Source of the DNA: Bacteroidetes bacterium UBA5697
GTDB lineage: Bacteria > Bacteroidota > Bacteroidia > B-17B0 > Aurantibacillaceae
Length of the DNA stretch: 51,669 bases
NCBI GenBank assembly: GCA_002420145.1
Contig: DIHL01000071.1
Location: 1 to 51,669 of the forward strand
Reading direction: 5' to 3'
A program made the position numbers and the translations under genes. The first letter of the stretch is position 1; each line of letters begins with the position of its first letter. The notes beneath the pieces were generated by a model that was not told the origin of the DNA, did no database searches, and worked only from the letters and a program-made list of their open reading frames with translations. This document shows positions 24,510-33,422 of the stretch, one piece after another.

Positions 24510-26690
24510 TTATTTTAAAAGTTCTTGGGCCTCTTGAATAGAAATAACCTCACCTTTAAATACAGCAATAACAAAGGCTTCTATAAATCCTTTATCTGCT
24601 AACTCCTGACGGTATTTATCCGCTTTAGAATAATCATTAAATGTTCCTGCAGTATATCTAATCATACCCGAACCGGTTGATTGTTTTTCTAAACCTTCTA
24701 AATCTTTTGTTTTTTCTTCCATATCATTAGAACCTGCTCTGCGAAGCGCTCCTAATTGAATTTTAAAACTCACTAATGATTTATCTACAGAACTAAATGA
24801 TTCAATTTTATTAATATCTTCTTTTTCATTTGTTTCCATCGTTGCTTTTGTAGCACTCATTGGAATACGTTTACCATCTTTGTAAGCTGTAATAAAGGCA
24901 TCGCCGTAACCCTCTAATACCAAATTAGCTTTTGAATTAGCAGCATCTTCAATAGTTCTGAATCCTTTGGTAGCATAACGGAAATAATTATCATCCGTTT
25001 TAAGTTCTACAACTGATCCTGCATTTTTGAATACTTCTCTGGAAATTCTGTTTTTGTATGCTCCTAGCTGTACACGGTATACAATATCGCCTTTAGCAAA
25101 CTCATTTTCATCATTTGCAAATCCAGTTTCGTTAGTTGCCTGATTTGTTCCTGAAGCAGATGCTACTAATTGATTTAATTCATCATCACTTATGCTAATT
25201 AATTTTCCATTTTTAAAGTAACCTACTTTAGCATTTTTATTTCCTTCTGCAATAAAGCCATCCCTTCGTTTAATAGCATTTTGAATTTCTTTGTAAGTTC
25301 CAGCTGTATATAAAACTGTAGAATTATCATCTAATACTGTTGATACAACATCACCAATACTTAATAAATAAGCCATTTCATCATTTGGAACGGGACCTGT
25401 GTATCTCGCTAATTCAACAGTATATAATCTATCTTCTTTAGATGCGTTGTTGACTTGATTTGAATTACCAGCCGAATCTTTTTTAGCTGCATAGAAATTC
25501 TCTATCCGTTCTGTTTTAGCAACGCTGCCACTATCCATGTACATATTGTACCAATTTTGCCAATATTCATCAGTAAGTGCTACACCTTTCATGTTTACTT
25601 CTATTCCTTGAGGTGAAGCTAATTCATCATCTTCATGATTAGCTACGCCATCATTATCATCATCAAACGGACAACCATTAGTATCTACTTTCACTCCTTT
25701 AGGCGTACCATGGCATTTATCATCCCAATCTCTAACGCCATCACCATCATAATCATCATTGTCAATTGCTAACCAATCTATATTATCAAAATAACCATCT
25801 GGTAAAGTATCTCCTTTTCCTTTTTTCTTTAATACCAAATCATATTGTAATGCAAAAGAGGTATAAACAAAATTATCTTTTTGTTTCGTGCCACTTCTTG
25901 TTCCTATACTATTATTTGTAATGCCATCCACATAATCAGTCGTAGTGAAATAATATTGGAATCCGATTTTAAAATCAATTCTATCAGTCACTTTCATTAA
26001 AGCTCCAGCGCCAACAGGAAAAGCCCAAGCGCGTTCTTGGTATTTTCCAAACCCATCTTTATTTCTTTCTCTAATATCTGTTTCGTAAACATAATCTCTA
26101 TTTATATTTACGGCTAAAGATGCTGTGGGCGAACTTTCGTCCATATTTTTGATAGAGCCATCATTCCAATAATAATACTGATTACCATATCTATCAAATA
26201 AATCTGTTTTTGATAAAAACTCAAATGAATTCACCCCAACAGAAATCCATGGGCGTATTCTATATTTATCTGGAATAAAATTCCCAAAATCATACATTAA
26301 ACTTAAACCTCCTGCTCTAATTTCGGATTGAAAATTTTCCTGACGACCATTTACCCATTCATTAGCGCCTAGTTTTCCAAACAATACATTAAAATTTAAT
26401 TGAAGAGATTTGAATAAGCGTTGAGAAATATTTAAATCATAGCCAATTCTACCTGTCCAAGGTGCTTGATAATGCTTTGCATATAAATCTCCGTGAAAAG
26501 ATAACATACCAGTACCAAGAGAAATTTTAGGCTTAAAAACATCGCCCAAAGCAGGTGAATTTTGATTAGTTTCTTTTTTTTGTTTAGAAAGCGTGTCAGA
26601 TGGGATTGGACTAGTTACAGTAGAATCTTTTTGTGCTTTAGCAAAAGAACAAGTTAAAATAAGAAATATAAAAAGTACTTTTTTAAGCAT
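24510..26690 (-). CDS. Outer-membrane barrel protein with TSP3 repeats and three SPOR-like modules
   Basis: 726 residues. Signal peptide 1-19 (ends AKAQ). A membrane beta-barrel-like region spans about 45-290. It contains YWNDGSIKNMDESS and RDYVYETD, also found in the protein at 28101-29375, so the two barrels are paralogs. About 305-365 are Ca-binding thrombospondin type 3 repeats (DYDGDGVRDWDDKCHGTP, DDDNDGVANHEDD). Three SPOR-like units follow: about 425-505 (LYTVELARYTG), 535-620 (VYRVQLGAYKN) and 640-726 (SFKIQLGALRR). SPOR domains bind peptidoglycan, so the protein could tie the outer membrane to the wall. Family name unknown to me. Confidence 0.75.
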   Translation of the reverse strand: MLKKVLFIFLILTCSFAKAQKDSTVTSPIPSDTLSKQKKETNQNSPALGDVFKPKISLGTGMLSFHGDLYAKHYQAPWTGRIGYDLNISQRLFKSLQLNFNVLFGKLGANEWVNGRQENFQSEIRAGGLSLMYDFGNFIPDKYRIRPWISVGVNSFEFLSKTDLFDRYGNQYYYWNDGSIKNMDESSPTASLAVNINRDYVYETDIRERNKDGFGKYQERAWAFPVGAGALMKVTDRIDFKIGFQYYFTTTDYVDGITNNSIGTRSGTKQKDNFVYTSFALQYDLVLKKKGKGDTLPDGYFDNIDWLAIDNDDYDGDGVRDWDDKCHGTPKGVKVDTNGCPFDDDNDGVANHEDDELASPQGIEVNMKGVALTDEYWQNWYNMYMDSGSVAKTERIENFYAAKKDSAGNSNQVNNASKEDRLYTVELARYTGPVPNDEMAYLLSIGDVVSTVLDDNSTVLYTAGTYKEIQNAIKRRDGFIAEGNKNAKVGYFKNGKLISISDDELNQLVASASGTNQATNETGFANDENEFAKGDIVYRVQLGAYKNRISREVFKNAGSVVELKTDDNYFRYATKGFRTIEDAANSKANLVLEGYGDAFITAYKDGKRIPMSATKATMETNEKEDINKIESFSSVDKSLVSFKIQLGALRRAGSNDMEEKTKDLEGLEKQSTGSGMIRYTAGTFNDYSKADKYRQELADKGFIEAFVIAVFKGEVISIQEAQELLK

Positions 26691-26707
26691 TTATTGTGGC
26701 TTCTATA

Positions 26708-26715
26708 CAAAATTA
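26708..26715 (-). promoter_or_regulatory. Predicted -7 element of the barrel/TSP3/SPOR gene
   Basis: On the minus strand it reads TAATTTTG, an exact TAnnTTTG match, 17 bp before the ATG at 26690. It suggests that this gene can be transcribed apart from the one upstream. Confidence 0.35.
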
Positions 26716-26726
26716 TAAAAAACGAT

Positions 26727-28091
26727 TTATTTAAACCATTTTTGACTAGTAATCATTAATGCTTCTTGAACAGTAATTCTTTTAGAACCATTATATGCAA
26801 CTACAAAAGCACTATTACAACCTTTTTGTTTTATATCCTCTCTGTGAGAACGAGCTTGTTTATACTCATTAAAATTACCAACCATGAATTTACTAAAACC
26901 CTCTGCCATCTCGCTTTTAATAGTTTCTGTTATATTAAACTTTTTAGATAACACATCTGATTGAATCGCATTTCTAAATGCTCCGATTTGAACATTATAA
27001 ACCACATTTCCTTCTTTTTTAGCGACAACTTCTTTTGTCTCCGTTTTAACTGGCTCAGTTGAAGTAGTCTCTGTTTTAACAGGCTCGTTAGATGTTACCT
27101 GAGTTGTTGATGTAGGTTCGGCAGCAACAGTTGGTGTTTGAACAGGTGTTTCTGTTTTTACAACATCAGCTACAGCACTAGTTCCAACCATATCAATTGG
27201 TAATTTTATTTTTTTACTTTGATCATTTTCTAAGTAAGAAAACTCTCCATTGTCTAACTTTGCATCTGGAGCAGAAGCATCTGTTTTTTCTAAAATATAA
27301 GACACAACTAATTCATTTTCAGAAGGTAAAGACACCCAAACAAATTTTAATTTACCATCTGATACAGAAAATGAACTACCGTTTGTTTTATCTCCTTTTG
27401 CAGTATATCCAGCAGGTAACATCTCTTGAAATTTAGCAAATCCTTTAATTTCTCCTTTTTTAATCCTCACCTCGATATTATGTGAATTTGCAGCAGATCC
27501 ATTTGTAATTACTCGAGAACAAACTATGTTTGAGTTTGGTTCAGCATTATTATCTGAAGATGCAGAAACCGTTGGTGTACCTGAAACTGGTATTGTTTCT
27601 GTAGTAGTTGGGGTAACTGTTTCTGGCTGAGTAGTAGTTGCAACAGAAGTTTCTGCAGGTGCATCGCCAATCATCATCTCAGCAGGAGTCATTTCCACAA
27701 CTTCCTTGTTGTTATTGTTTACATAAGAAAACTTAGATGTGATTACTTTTTGCCCTGCAGCAGAAGCATCAGCACTAATTGTAAATTTAACAGTAAACTC
27801 CGCGTCGCTGGGTGTAGATGTCCAGATGATTTTAGCAATATTAGTGGCAAAAGAAAAATTACCACCTTTACTTTCTAATTCTTTTACTGTAAAACCTTGA
27901 GGCACTTCTAATTGAAGTTTGGCAAAACCACCAACAGTTCCCTTATTAATTTTTATTTCTGATACAAACTCAGTAGCAATTTTAGCGGATTTAGGAAAAC
28001 TTCCTGTAACTGAAACAGGAGTATCGCCAAAGAAAAAGCTAAATAAAAATACTGATACAGTGTTAAATAAAATAATAAGTGGTTTTATCAT
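26727..28091 (-). CDS. Secreted protein with duplicated beta domain and C-terminal SPOR-like module
   Basis: 454 residues. A hydrophobic N-terminus (about 1-25) serves as signal peptide or anchor. Two homologous domains of about 105 residues follow (about 30-135 and 185-295): both contain an IxxGxxxGFAKxQxxxPxGxT core and a later KxxWxSxPSxxE core, so this is an internal duplication of a beta-sandwich-like domain. A Thr/Pro/Val-rich linker follows each (TTQPETVTPTT; TETPVQTPT). The C-terminal ~80 residues form a SPOR-like module (VVYNVQIGAFRN, then VGNFNEYKQAR). It starts 9 bp behind the barrel/TSP3/EF-hand gene, so they are probably one operon. I do not recognise the repeated domain. Confidence 0.7.
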   Translation of the reverse strand: MIKPLIILFNTVSVFLFSFFFGDTPVSVTGSFPKSAKIATEFVSEIKINKGTVGGFAKLQLEVPQGFTVKELESKGGNFSFATNIAKIIWTSTPSDAEFTVKFTISADASAAGQKVITSKFSYVNNNNKEVVEMTPAEMMIGDAPAETSVATTTQPETVTPTTTETIPVSGTPTVSASSDNNAEPNSNIVCSRVITNGSAANSHNIEVRIKKGEIKGFAKFQEMLPAGYTAKGDKTNGSSFSVSDGKLKFVWVSLPSENELVVSYILEKTDASAPDAKLDNGEFSYLENDQSKKIKLPIDMVGTSAVADVVKTETPVQTPTVAAEPTSTTQVTSNEPVKTETTSTEPVKTETKEVVAKKEGNVVYNVQIGAFRNAIQSDVLSKKFNITETIKSEMAEGFSKFMVGNFNEYKQARSHREDIKQKGCNSAFVVAYNGSKRITVQEALMITSQKWFK

Positions 28092-28100
28092 ATGCTTGTT

Positions 28101-29375
28101 TTACTGCTCAAAGAAAAAGTCGATGAGTTTGTTTATCTTTTCAACATTGAATGAATTAACTCCTTCGAAGAATCCATCAATGGTTTGTGTAATTTCTGCT
28201 GCTGATATAATACCATCTTTATTATAATCTGCCTCTACAAATTCAGCAGGAATCGAAGATGTTTTTCCAGTTTTAGCTTGATTTTCTTTTGTTTTTGTTT
28301 CAATATCTTTTAAGTAAGATAAACTAGGAGCGGTATTAAACCCTTCGCTTCTTTCAACTGCTAAACTATCCCAAGCCAATTGACGTTTTGCCAATTCTTC
28401 TTCGTTAATTGTAACTCCATTACCATCCACTTTAGCACCCTTTTTAGTTGCTAACTCTTGATCCATATAATCATAAACGCCATCCTCATCTTTATCATCA
28501 GGACAACCTTTTCCATCAACCTTAACTCCTTTAGGGGTTCCTAAGCATCTGTCATCTAAATCTTTAACGCCATCTCCATCTGTATCAGAATTATCAACCG
28601 CACTAAAATCTACATTACTATAAGCGTCTTTAGGTTTTTTACCAAAATGTATGTTTAATCCAACATTTGCAGATGCCCAACTATCATTACCACCTTTTTT
28701 GTAGTTATCAATGTAATCACTCATGCAAATGTTATAGGCTACCCCTACTCTTAAACTTGTACGAAATCCCATTTGAAATTTAGCTCCAATACCTACTGGA
28801 ATATAAAACGTATTGCGAGCATAATTAACAGCAGAATCTTTTAATTGGGTTTCGTAAGTATAATCTCTTTTAATTATAACAGATAAAGGCTCATTAGCAG
28901 ATGATTCTGATAAATTACGAATTGACCCATCGCTCCAGTAGTTATACATGGTTGTATTTTTATCTCTTAAATCCCCATAAGGATCAAACATCAAATAACC
29001 AAAACCTGCATGGATATATGGAGCTACATCTTTTTCCTTTTCTCCTAACTTATCGAAAAAAGCAAAAACATTAAGTCCTCCGCCCATCACTGTTGATTGA
29101 AAATTTAAATGAGAAGACTTATCATTATCTGTACCAGCTAATTTACCGTACATAGCATCGATACCAATTCCAAGAACTTTCCCAATTCTGTATTCTACGC
29201 CCAAACCGTAGCCTAATCTCATATCACTAAAAAAGTTGGCATTTCCTTTTTTACCAACATCCCCTAAGAATTTAAGGCCTCCTGCTTGCGCAGTAACTGA
29301 TAATTGGGCAAAAGTCGTGTTTAAAACAACCAAACAAACCGCTAACAAAGAAAGTTTTGTAGAAATTCTATTCAT
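28101..29375 (-). CDS. Outer-membrane barrel protein with TSP3 repeats and EF-hand-like C-terminus
   Basis: 424 residues. Signal peptide 1-23 (ends TTFAQ). The barrel-like region covers about 25-255 and shares YWSDGSIRNLSESS and RDYTYETQ with the 726-aa protein at 24510-26690. TSP3-type Asp-rich repeats follow (DTDGDGVKDLDDRCLGTP, then DEDGVYDYMD). Near the C-terminus DYNKDGIISAAE is an exact 12-residue EF-hand/dockerin-type Ca loop. No SPOR module is present here; the next gene has one. It is the first gene of the pair and has an upstream TAGTTTTG element. Surface or outer-membrane role with calcium binding is inferred. Confidence 0.75.
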   Translation of the reverse strand: MNRISTKLSLLAVCLVVLNTTFAQLSVTAQAGGLKFLGDVGKKGNANFFSDMRLGYGLGVEYRIGKVLGIGIDAMYGKLAGTDNDKSSHLNFQSTVMGGGLNVFAFFDKLGEKEKDVAPYIHAGFGYLMFDPYGDLRDKNTTMYNYWSDGSIRNLSESSANEPLSVIIKRDYTYETQLKDSAVNYARNTFYIPVGIGAKFQMGFRTSLRVGVAYNICMSDYIDNYKKGGNDSWASANVGLNIHFGKKPKDAYSNVDFSAVDNSDTDGDGVKDLDDRCLGTPKGVKVDGKGCPDDKDEDGVYDYMDQELATKKGAKVDGNGVTINEEELAKRQLAWDSLAVERSEGFNTAPSLSYLKDIETKTKENQAKTGKTSSIPAEFVEADYNKDGIISAAEITQTIDGFFEGVNSFNVEKINKLIDFFFEQ

Positions 29376-29424
29376 AAATTTATCGTTTAATAATCGATTA
29401 AATTAGTTGTTTTCTCGATAAAAA

Positions 29425-29432
29425 CAAAACTA
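29425..29432 (-). promoter_or_regulatory. Predicted -7 element of the barrel/TSP3/EF-hand gene
   Basis: On the minus strand it reads TAGTTTTG, an exact TAnnTTTG match, about 50 bp before the start at 29375. No TTTG at -33. Confidence 0.35.
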
Positions 29433-29504
29433 AATCAAAAAAAACGTTAAGAATTTGCCTTTCTAAGGTAATTGTAAACACTAATTTGTTAGTTAAGTCC
29501 CATT

Positions 29505-30116
29505 TTATCCATTAAAAAGCTTGTTTCTAGAAATCTTCAGCCCTTTATTGAGTTTTATGGCGTGAAATACACTTGGAACATCTGTTTGAGATTTTTTAAG
29601 AATGGCTGCTATCAAAACTATTTCGATCTGAACAAAAATTCCATACCAAAAAGAAATCACAAAACTATTTTCACCAGATTTAGTTAAAATTAAATCAATG
29701 AAAAAACACAATAGTAAGAGTGCCCAAAATTTAGAAAAAATTGTATGATAAGATATTCTTTCTTGAAATTTAAGAAATCCAAAAACAATAATGAGGAATT
29801 CTGAAAAAACTAAAATACCCACTTGTAATAAATGATTTTTTAAAAATAATGGGTGATTAATAGAAATATAAAATAGGCAACTAAACCAAAATACTGTATC
29901 AATTTTCGTATCCATTAGTCTCATTTCTTTTGTTGAAATTTTTAAATGCCGAGCAATGATACCATCCAACACATCGCTTATAATAGCATAAATACTTAAT
30001 GATATAATGACGACTGGTTCAATTTTAATAAATGAAAACACAATGATTAAAATAGATACAATTAATCGAGAGTATAATAAAGTGTGCGGAATTGAATTTA
30101 GAATTTTAGATTTCAT
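29505..30116 (-). CDS. CDP-alcohol phosphatidyltransferase family protein (variant motif)
   Basis: 203 residues with about six membrane segments. The family motif DxxDGxxARx8GxxxDxxxD is present as DVLDGIIAR, then eight residues, then MRLMDTKID: all Asp residues are kept but the conserved Gly is Met. These enzymes exchange CMP of a CDP-alcohol for another alcohol and make phospholipid head groups or related lipids at the inner membrane. Last gene of an apparent five-gene lipid operon (gaps of 5 to 29 bp). Product lipid unknown. Reduced activity from the Gly change is possible. Confidence 0.8.
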   Translation of the reverse strand: MKSKILNSIPHTLLYSRLIVSILIIVFSFIKIEPVVIISLSIYAIISDVLDGIIARHLKISTKEMRLMDTKIDTVFWFSCLFYISINHPLFLKNHLLQVGILVFSEFLIIVFGFLKFQERISYHTIFSKFWALLLLCFFIDLILTKSGENSFVISFWYGIFVQIEIVLIAAILKKSQTDVPSVFHAIKLNKGLKISRNKLFNG

Positions 30117-30121
30117 GGTTT

Positions 30122-30817
30122 TTATGACTTAAAACACCAATTAATAAATGGCAATGAACGTTTTTGATTTTTGTTCCATAAACCTATTTGTATTCCTTTT
30201 AAACACTCTGCCATATTAACTATACCTAACTGTACTCCATTAACTTTATTTGATGAATTGATTGCAGATATTTGCATACCATTAGATTTTACTTGTGATG
30301 AATTTGTTAAAAACGCACACTGAATTCCATTAAAAAATACAACATCATTCCCTATAAAAGCAAACTGACATCCGTTTAATACATTAGAAAAATTTGCATA
30401 AGCAGCAATATTTAATCCGTTAGTAACATTAAATTTAGATGAGATGCCATTCATATTTAAACCATTCATATTGCCATCACAAATACTACCTGATGGTGAT
30501 AAATTAATTCCATTAATCTTTAGTTGAACGGTATCTGATAAAAATTTTTTCTTTGCTTCATAGTTAATTTGCCTGATTGGGCTTTGAGGAAATAATGGTC
30601 CAAATAAACCAAAACCTAACAATTCAAAATTAATTCCATTGACAACAACCTCATTGATTTTAAATGTTGAACAAAATCCCGCTGATAGTCCATTGATTTT
30701 TGTACTATCGTCATGAAAAGTCCAAACAGGAAAACGAGTTTTATTTTGCGAAAACAATGAATAACTTATTAAAAGCATTAAACATACAGTGATTGTTTTT
30801 TTGAAAATAATTTTCAT
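30122..30817 (-). CDS. Secreted repeat protein resembling the LA_2272 surface-repeat family
   Basis: 231 residues. Signal peptide about 1-22 (ends LFSQ). The mature part is built from ~20-residue units centred on NGI/NGL/NGxQ, e.g. KVNGVQLGIVNMAECLKGIQ, VVFFNGIQCAF and SNGMQISAINSS. This matches what is annotated in leptospires and Bacteroidota as LA_2272-type surface repeats, probably a beta-solenoid or barrel. Function unknown. It is inserted between a PlsC-like acyltransferase (29 bp upstream) and a CDP-alcohol phosphatidyltransferase (5 bp downstream), so it is probably part of their transcript. Confidence 0.65.
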   Translation of the reverse strand: MKIIFKKTITVCLMLLISYSLFSQNKTRFPVWTFHDDSTKINGLSAGFCSTFKINEVVVNGINFELLGFGLFGPLFPQSPIRQINYEAKKKFLSDTVQLKINGINLSPSGSICDGNMNGLNMNGISSKFNVTNGLNIAAYANFSNVLNGCQFAFIGNDVVFFNGIQCAFLTNSSQVKSNGMQISAINSSNKVNGVQLGIVNMAECLKGIQIGLWNKNQKRSLPFINWCFKS

Positions 30818-30846
30818 AATTTTTAAGTTTTAGTTGATAGATATTT

Positions 30847-31476
30847 TTACGCCGCTTTTAATTGACACACTTCATGATACATGTTTGTTACAACCTCCTT
30901 AGCATTTTTTCCCTTACAATATTGCAAATCACCAAACACAACTTTGCAATTAAAAGGTATAGGAACAATAGCATCTTTAGGCAAAACCTTTCCTGTGTTT
31001 TCGATATAAGTTGGAATGTAGGCTATATGAGGATATTTTAAGAGAATGTGACCTATTCCGTTTTTAAACTCTTGCATTTCGTTAGCTTTTCCTCTTGATC
31101 CTTCGGGGTATACAATTAAAGAATTTCCGCGTTTTAATGCTTTCATCATAATGCGAAAAGGATCTTTACTTTTGTTTCTTAAAGAACAACATCTTGGTAT
31201 TAATAAAGCATTTGTAAATAATACAGTTATAAAAGATTTCCATTTTGTAGTTCCAAAATAATCGCCTGCGGCAACAGGTTTTACTTCAACGATTTTATGT
31301 TTTGGTATAGCGCTCATTAAAGCTAACGTATCAATATGACTATTGTGATTTGCAATAATGATAAATTGTTTAGCTTCTGATAAAACTTCGGCATGTTTAT
31401 ATTTCACTCCTGTTAAGGGTTTTAAAATAAAAGGAACAATTCCTTTATAAAGAATATTTAAAAATAATTGTCTCAT
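30847..31476 (-). CDS. 1-acyl-glycerol-3-phosphate acyltransferase family protein (PlsC-like)
   Basis: 209 residues. Acyltransferase motif I is NHNSHIDTL (HX4D), motif III is VYPEGSRGK, and FKNGIGHI follows. It should move an acyl chain from acyl-CoA or acyl-ACP to a lysophospholipid-type acceptor at the inner membrane. It sits 11 bp after the CdsA-like gene and upstream of a CDP-alcohol phosphatidyltransferase. The group would give phosphatidate, CDP-diacylglycerol and a phospholipid in order. Whether this is the main or an accessory PlsC is not known. Confidence 0.85.
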   Translation of the reverse strand: MRQLFLNILYKGIVPFILKPLTGVKYKHAEVLSEAKQFIIIANHNSHIDTLALMSAIPKHKIVEVKPVAAGDYFGTTKWKSFITVLFTNALLIPRCCSLRNKSKDPFRIMMKALKRGNSLIVYPEGSRGKANEMQEFKNGIGHILLKYPHIAYIPTYIENTGKVLPKDAIVPIPFNCKVVFGDLQYCKGKNAKEVVTNMYHEVCQLKAA

Positions 31477-31487
31477 GATTTAAAATT

Positions 31488-32411
31488 TTATTTGGTAAAA
31501 AAATATACTAAGTGAAAAAATACAGGTGCTGCTACTACTAACGAATCTATTCTATCTAACACGCCTCCATGACCAGGAATAGCCGTTGATGTGTCTTTTA
31601 AGTGTAAATCCCTTTTCACTGAACTAATAATGACATCGCCAATAAATCCAGCATTAGCAGTTAAAAAACTAATGATGATAATTTGAGAAGTAGTGCATGG
31701 TGTTAAAAATTTAAGCGCAAAACCTAAAGCAGTAGTAGTTAAAACGCCACCAATAAATCCTTCCCAAGTTTTATTTGGACTAACCTTTGGTAAAATTTTA
31801 TGTTTACCTAATAATTTTCCCCAAACAAATTGAAACACATCATTCATCTCAACAATAAAAACTAAAAAAAATAATAATTCTCGTCCACCAGGTATTGATA
31901 AAAGCAATCCTAAATGACTTAATCCAAACAAAGCAATCATTAACGTTGCTGGAATAACAGCCATTGATTGTATGATGCCTTCGGTTTGTCCAACTAGCAC
32001 TAAACGAAATGGAAGAGCCACAAACATAAACACTGGAATAAAAACCAAACTAGCAATTAAGTAACCTTGATAGGTAAAAAAATATTGAATGGGAATCGCT
32101 AAATAACATAATAACATGGCAGACCTATCTTCTTGACGCAATTTTAAAATGGTAAATAATTCGCGAAGTGCCACAAAAGATAATAAAGCAAAAGCGACAT
32201 AAGATATTTTTGCACTAAAGACAGTTGCAATTAAAAATATGGTCGACATTATCCACCAAGATTTACATCTAGTTTTTAGTTCTATTAAATTTGCTTCAGG
32301 TTTCAGTTTTCCCCAAACAAAAAATAAAACACTAGCAAATGATAATACCGAAAATAAAATCAGTATAAATGATAATACGTTTGAATCGATTTGATGTAAT
32401 AAATTGTCCAT
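31488..32411 (-). CDS. CDP-archaeol/CdsA-like phosphatidate cytidylyltransferase
   Basis: 307 residues, polytopic with about eight membrane spans. The CTP_transf_1 signature near the C-terminus reads SSVKRDLHLKDTSTAIPGHG followed by GVLDRIDSLV. It makes CDP-diacylglycerol from CTP and phosphatidate. With its neighbour at 32420-33013 it resembles the E. coli ynbA-ynbB pair (CDP-alcohol phosphatidyltransferase beside a CdsA paralog), so it may be an accessory rather than the essential CdsA; that comparison is from gene order and family only. It lies 8 bp behind the phosphatidyltransferase gene. Confidence 0.85.
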   Translation of the reverse strand: MDNLLHQIDSNVLSFILILFSVLSFASVLFFVWGKLKPEANLIELKTRCKSWWIMSTIFLIATVFSAKISYVAFALLSFVALRELFTILKLRQEDRSAMLLCYLAIPIQYFFTYQGYLIASLVFIPVFMFVALPFRLVLVGQTEGIIQSMAVIPATLMIALFGLSHLGLLLSIPGGRELLFFLVFIVEMNDVFQFVWGKLLGKHKILPKVSPNKTWEGFIGGVLTTTALGFALKFLTPCTTSQIIIISFLTANAGFIGDVIISSVKRDLHLKDTSTAIPGHGGVLDRIDSLVVAAPVFFHLVYFFTK

Positions 32412-32419
32412 AGTTAATA

Positions 32420-33013
32420 TTATAAAGCGTTAGATATTCTTTTAAAAGTGCTGATTAGCAAAAGAATGCTAGCAATAAAAAGCACTGTGTTAAATGCGAA
32501 TCCAATTGTTGGAAAAATAAAATACAACAAGCACCACAATCCAATTAATAATGCTCTATCGCTTTTTCCCATAGGCCCATCGTATCTTCTCGTTTCAGAA
32601 ACAATTTTAGCAAGTACTCCTGCAAACTCATTAACAATTGACAATACAATAAATAGAAATACCAACATATTATTTGCATAAGAAAATGAAAACAATGCAC
32701 AAAAAATAATAGTATCAGACACAACATCTCCTAATTCATTTAAAACTTCTCCTAGCTTGCTTTGTTGATTAAAATTTCTTGCCATCATTCCATCCAAAGC
32801 ATTTAAAGCCATTCTAACCAGTAATCCCAAAGCCACAAAAACTAAATAAATTGGATGACTAGTTGACATAAAAAATAATCCTCCTATCAATGCAGACCAA
32901 ACAATTGCCACTAGAGTAATTTTATTGGCAGTAATATGTTTTTTATGTAATTGATTTAAGATAGGCAATAGCAATTGCTGAAATCTTGGCTTGAGTTGAT
33001 ATACTGATATCAT
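32420..33013 (-). CDS. CDP-alcohol phosphatidyltransferase (YnbA/PgsA-like clade)
   Basis: 197 residues with several membrane helices. The family motif appears as NALDGMMAR, eight residues, then GEVLNELGDVVSD. Compared with DxxDGxxARx8GxxxDxxxD the first and third Asp are Asn, while the last Asp is kept and another Asp follows. This Asn/LNE variant occurs as a coherent clade next to CdsA-like genes, so it need not be inactive. Predicted to transfer a CDP-linked lipid or polyol to an alcohol. It is the first large gene of the lipid operon. Confidence 0.8.
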   Translation of the reverse strand: MISVYQLKPRFQQLLLPILNQLHKKHITANKITLVAIVWSALIGGLFFMSTSHPIYLVFVALGLLVRMALNALDGMMARNFNQQSKLGEVLNELGDVVSDTIIFCALFSFSYANNMLVFLFIVLSIVNEFAGVLAKIVSETRRYDGPMGKSDRALLIGLWCLLYFIFPTIGFAFNTVLFIASILLLISTFKRISNAL

Positions 33014-33092
33014 AATTTTATTTTTTAATAGAAATAAATAATAGAAATAAGAATAACTGGTAATGAATGATTTGTTTTTTCATTTTGTGAGA

Positions 33093-33257
33093 TTATTGAA
33101 TCATATCAAAAAAACAGACAGTTCCTTTTCCTGTTGACTCTAAACCATAGAGGTATTTAACATTGTGAATAAGGTTTTTAGTAATAACTACTGTTGCTAC
33201 AATTAGTGCACAAACCATTATAATATGGAATGTGGTTTTAAGGTTTATTGTTTTCAT
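33093..33257 (-). CDS. Small predicted membrane peptide, 54 aa
   Basis: This frame from ATG 33257 to TAA 33093 codes for 54 residues: a short basic start (MKTINLKTTF), one hydrophobic segment (HIIMVCALIVATVVI), then NLIHNVKYLYGLES, a Gly/Thr turn and a CFFDMIQ end. A good promoter (TTTC-N20-TAATTTTG) ends about 24 bp upstream of the ATG, and the CDP-alcohol phosphatidyltransferase begins 79 bp downstream, so it may be the first gene of the lipid operon. The frame otherwise fills a gap of about 400 bp. No family is recognised. Translation is not proven. Confidence 0.45.
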   Translation of the reverse strand: MKTINLKTTFHIIMVCALIVATVVITKNLIHNVKYLYGLESTGKGTVCFFDMIQ

Positions 33258-33280
33258 GATTTTTGTTTTAAATTATGAGT

Positions 33281-33312
33281 CAAAATTAGATAGAAGCTAA
33301 AGGCGAATGAAA
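33281..33312 (-). promoter_or_regulatory. Predicted promoter of the small peptide / lipid operon
   Basis: On the minus strand TTTC (33309-33312), a 20-bp spacer and TAATTTTG (33281-33288) fit the Bacteroidota TTTG-N19/20-TAnnTTTG pattern with one mismatch in the -33 box. Predicted start about 33274, leaving a leader of about 17 nt. Confidence 0.5.
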
Positions 33313-33422
33313 CGGCTTCATAGTCCGCTAATCAGTATTATTGCAGAAAATCCAAAAAAGAAGGTTTTTAAATATTGTTTTAAATTCAATTTTTGCGATA
33401 AATAATAGTCAAATTAGATTAA

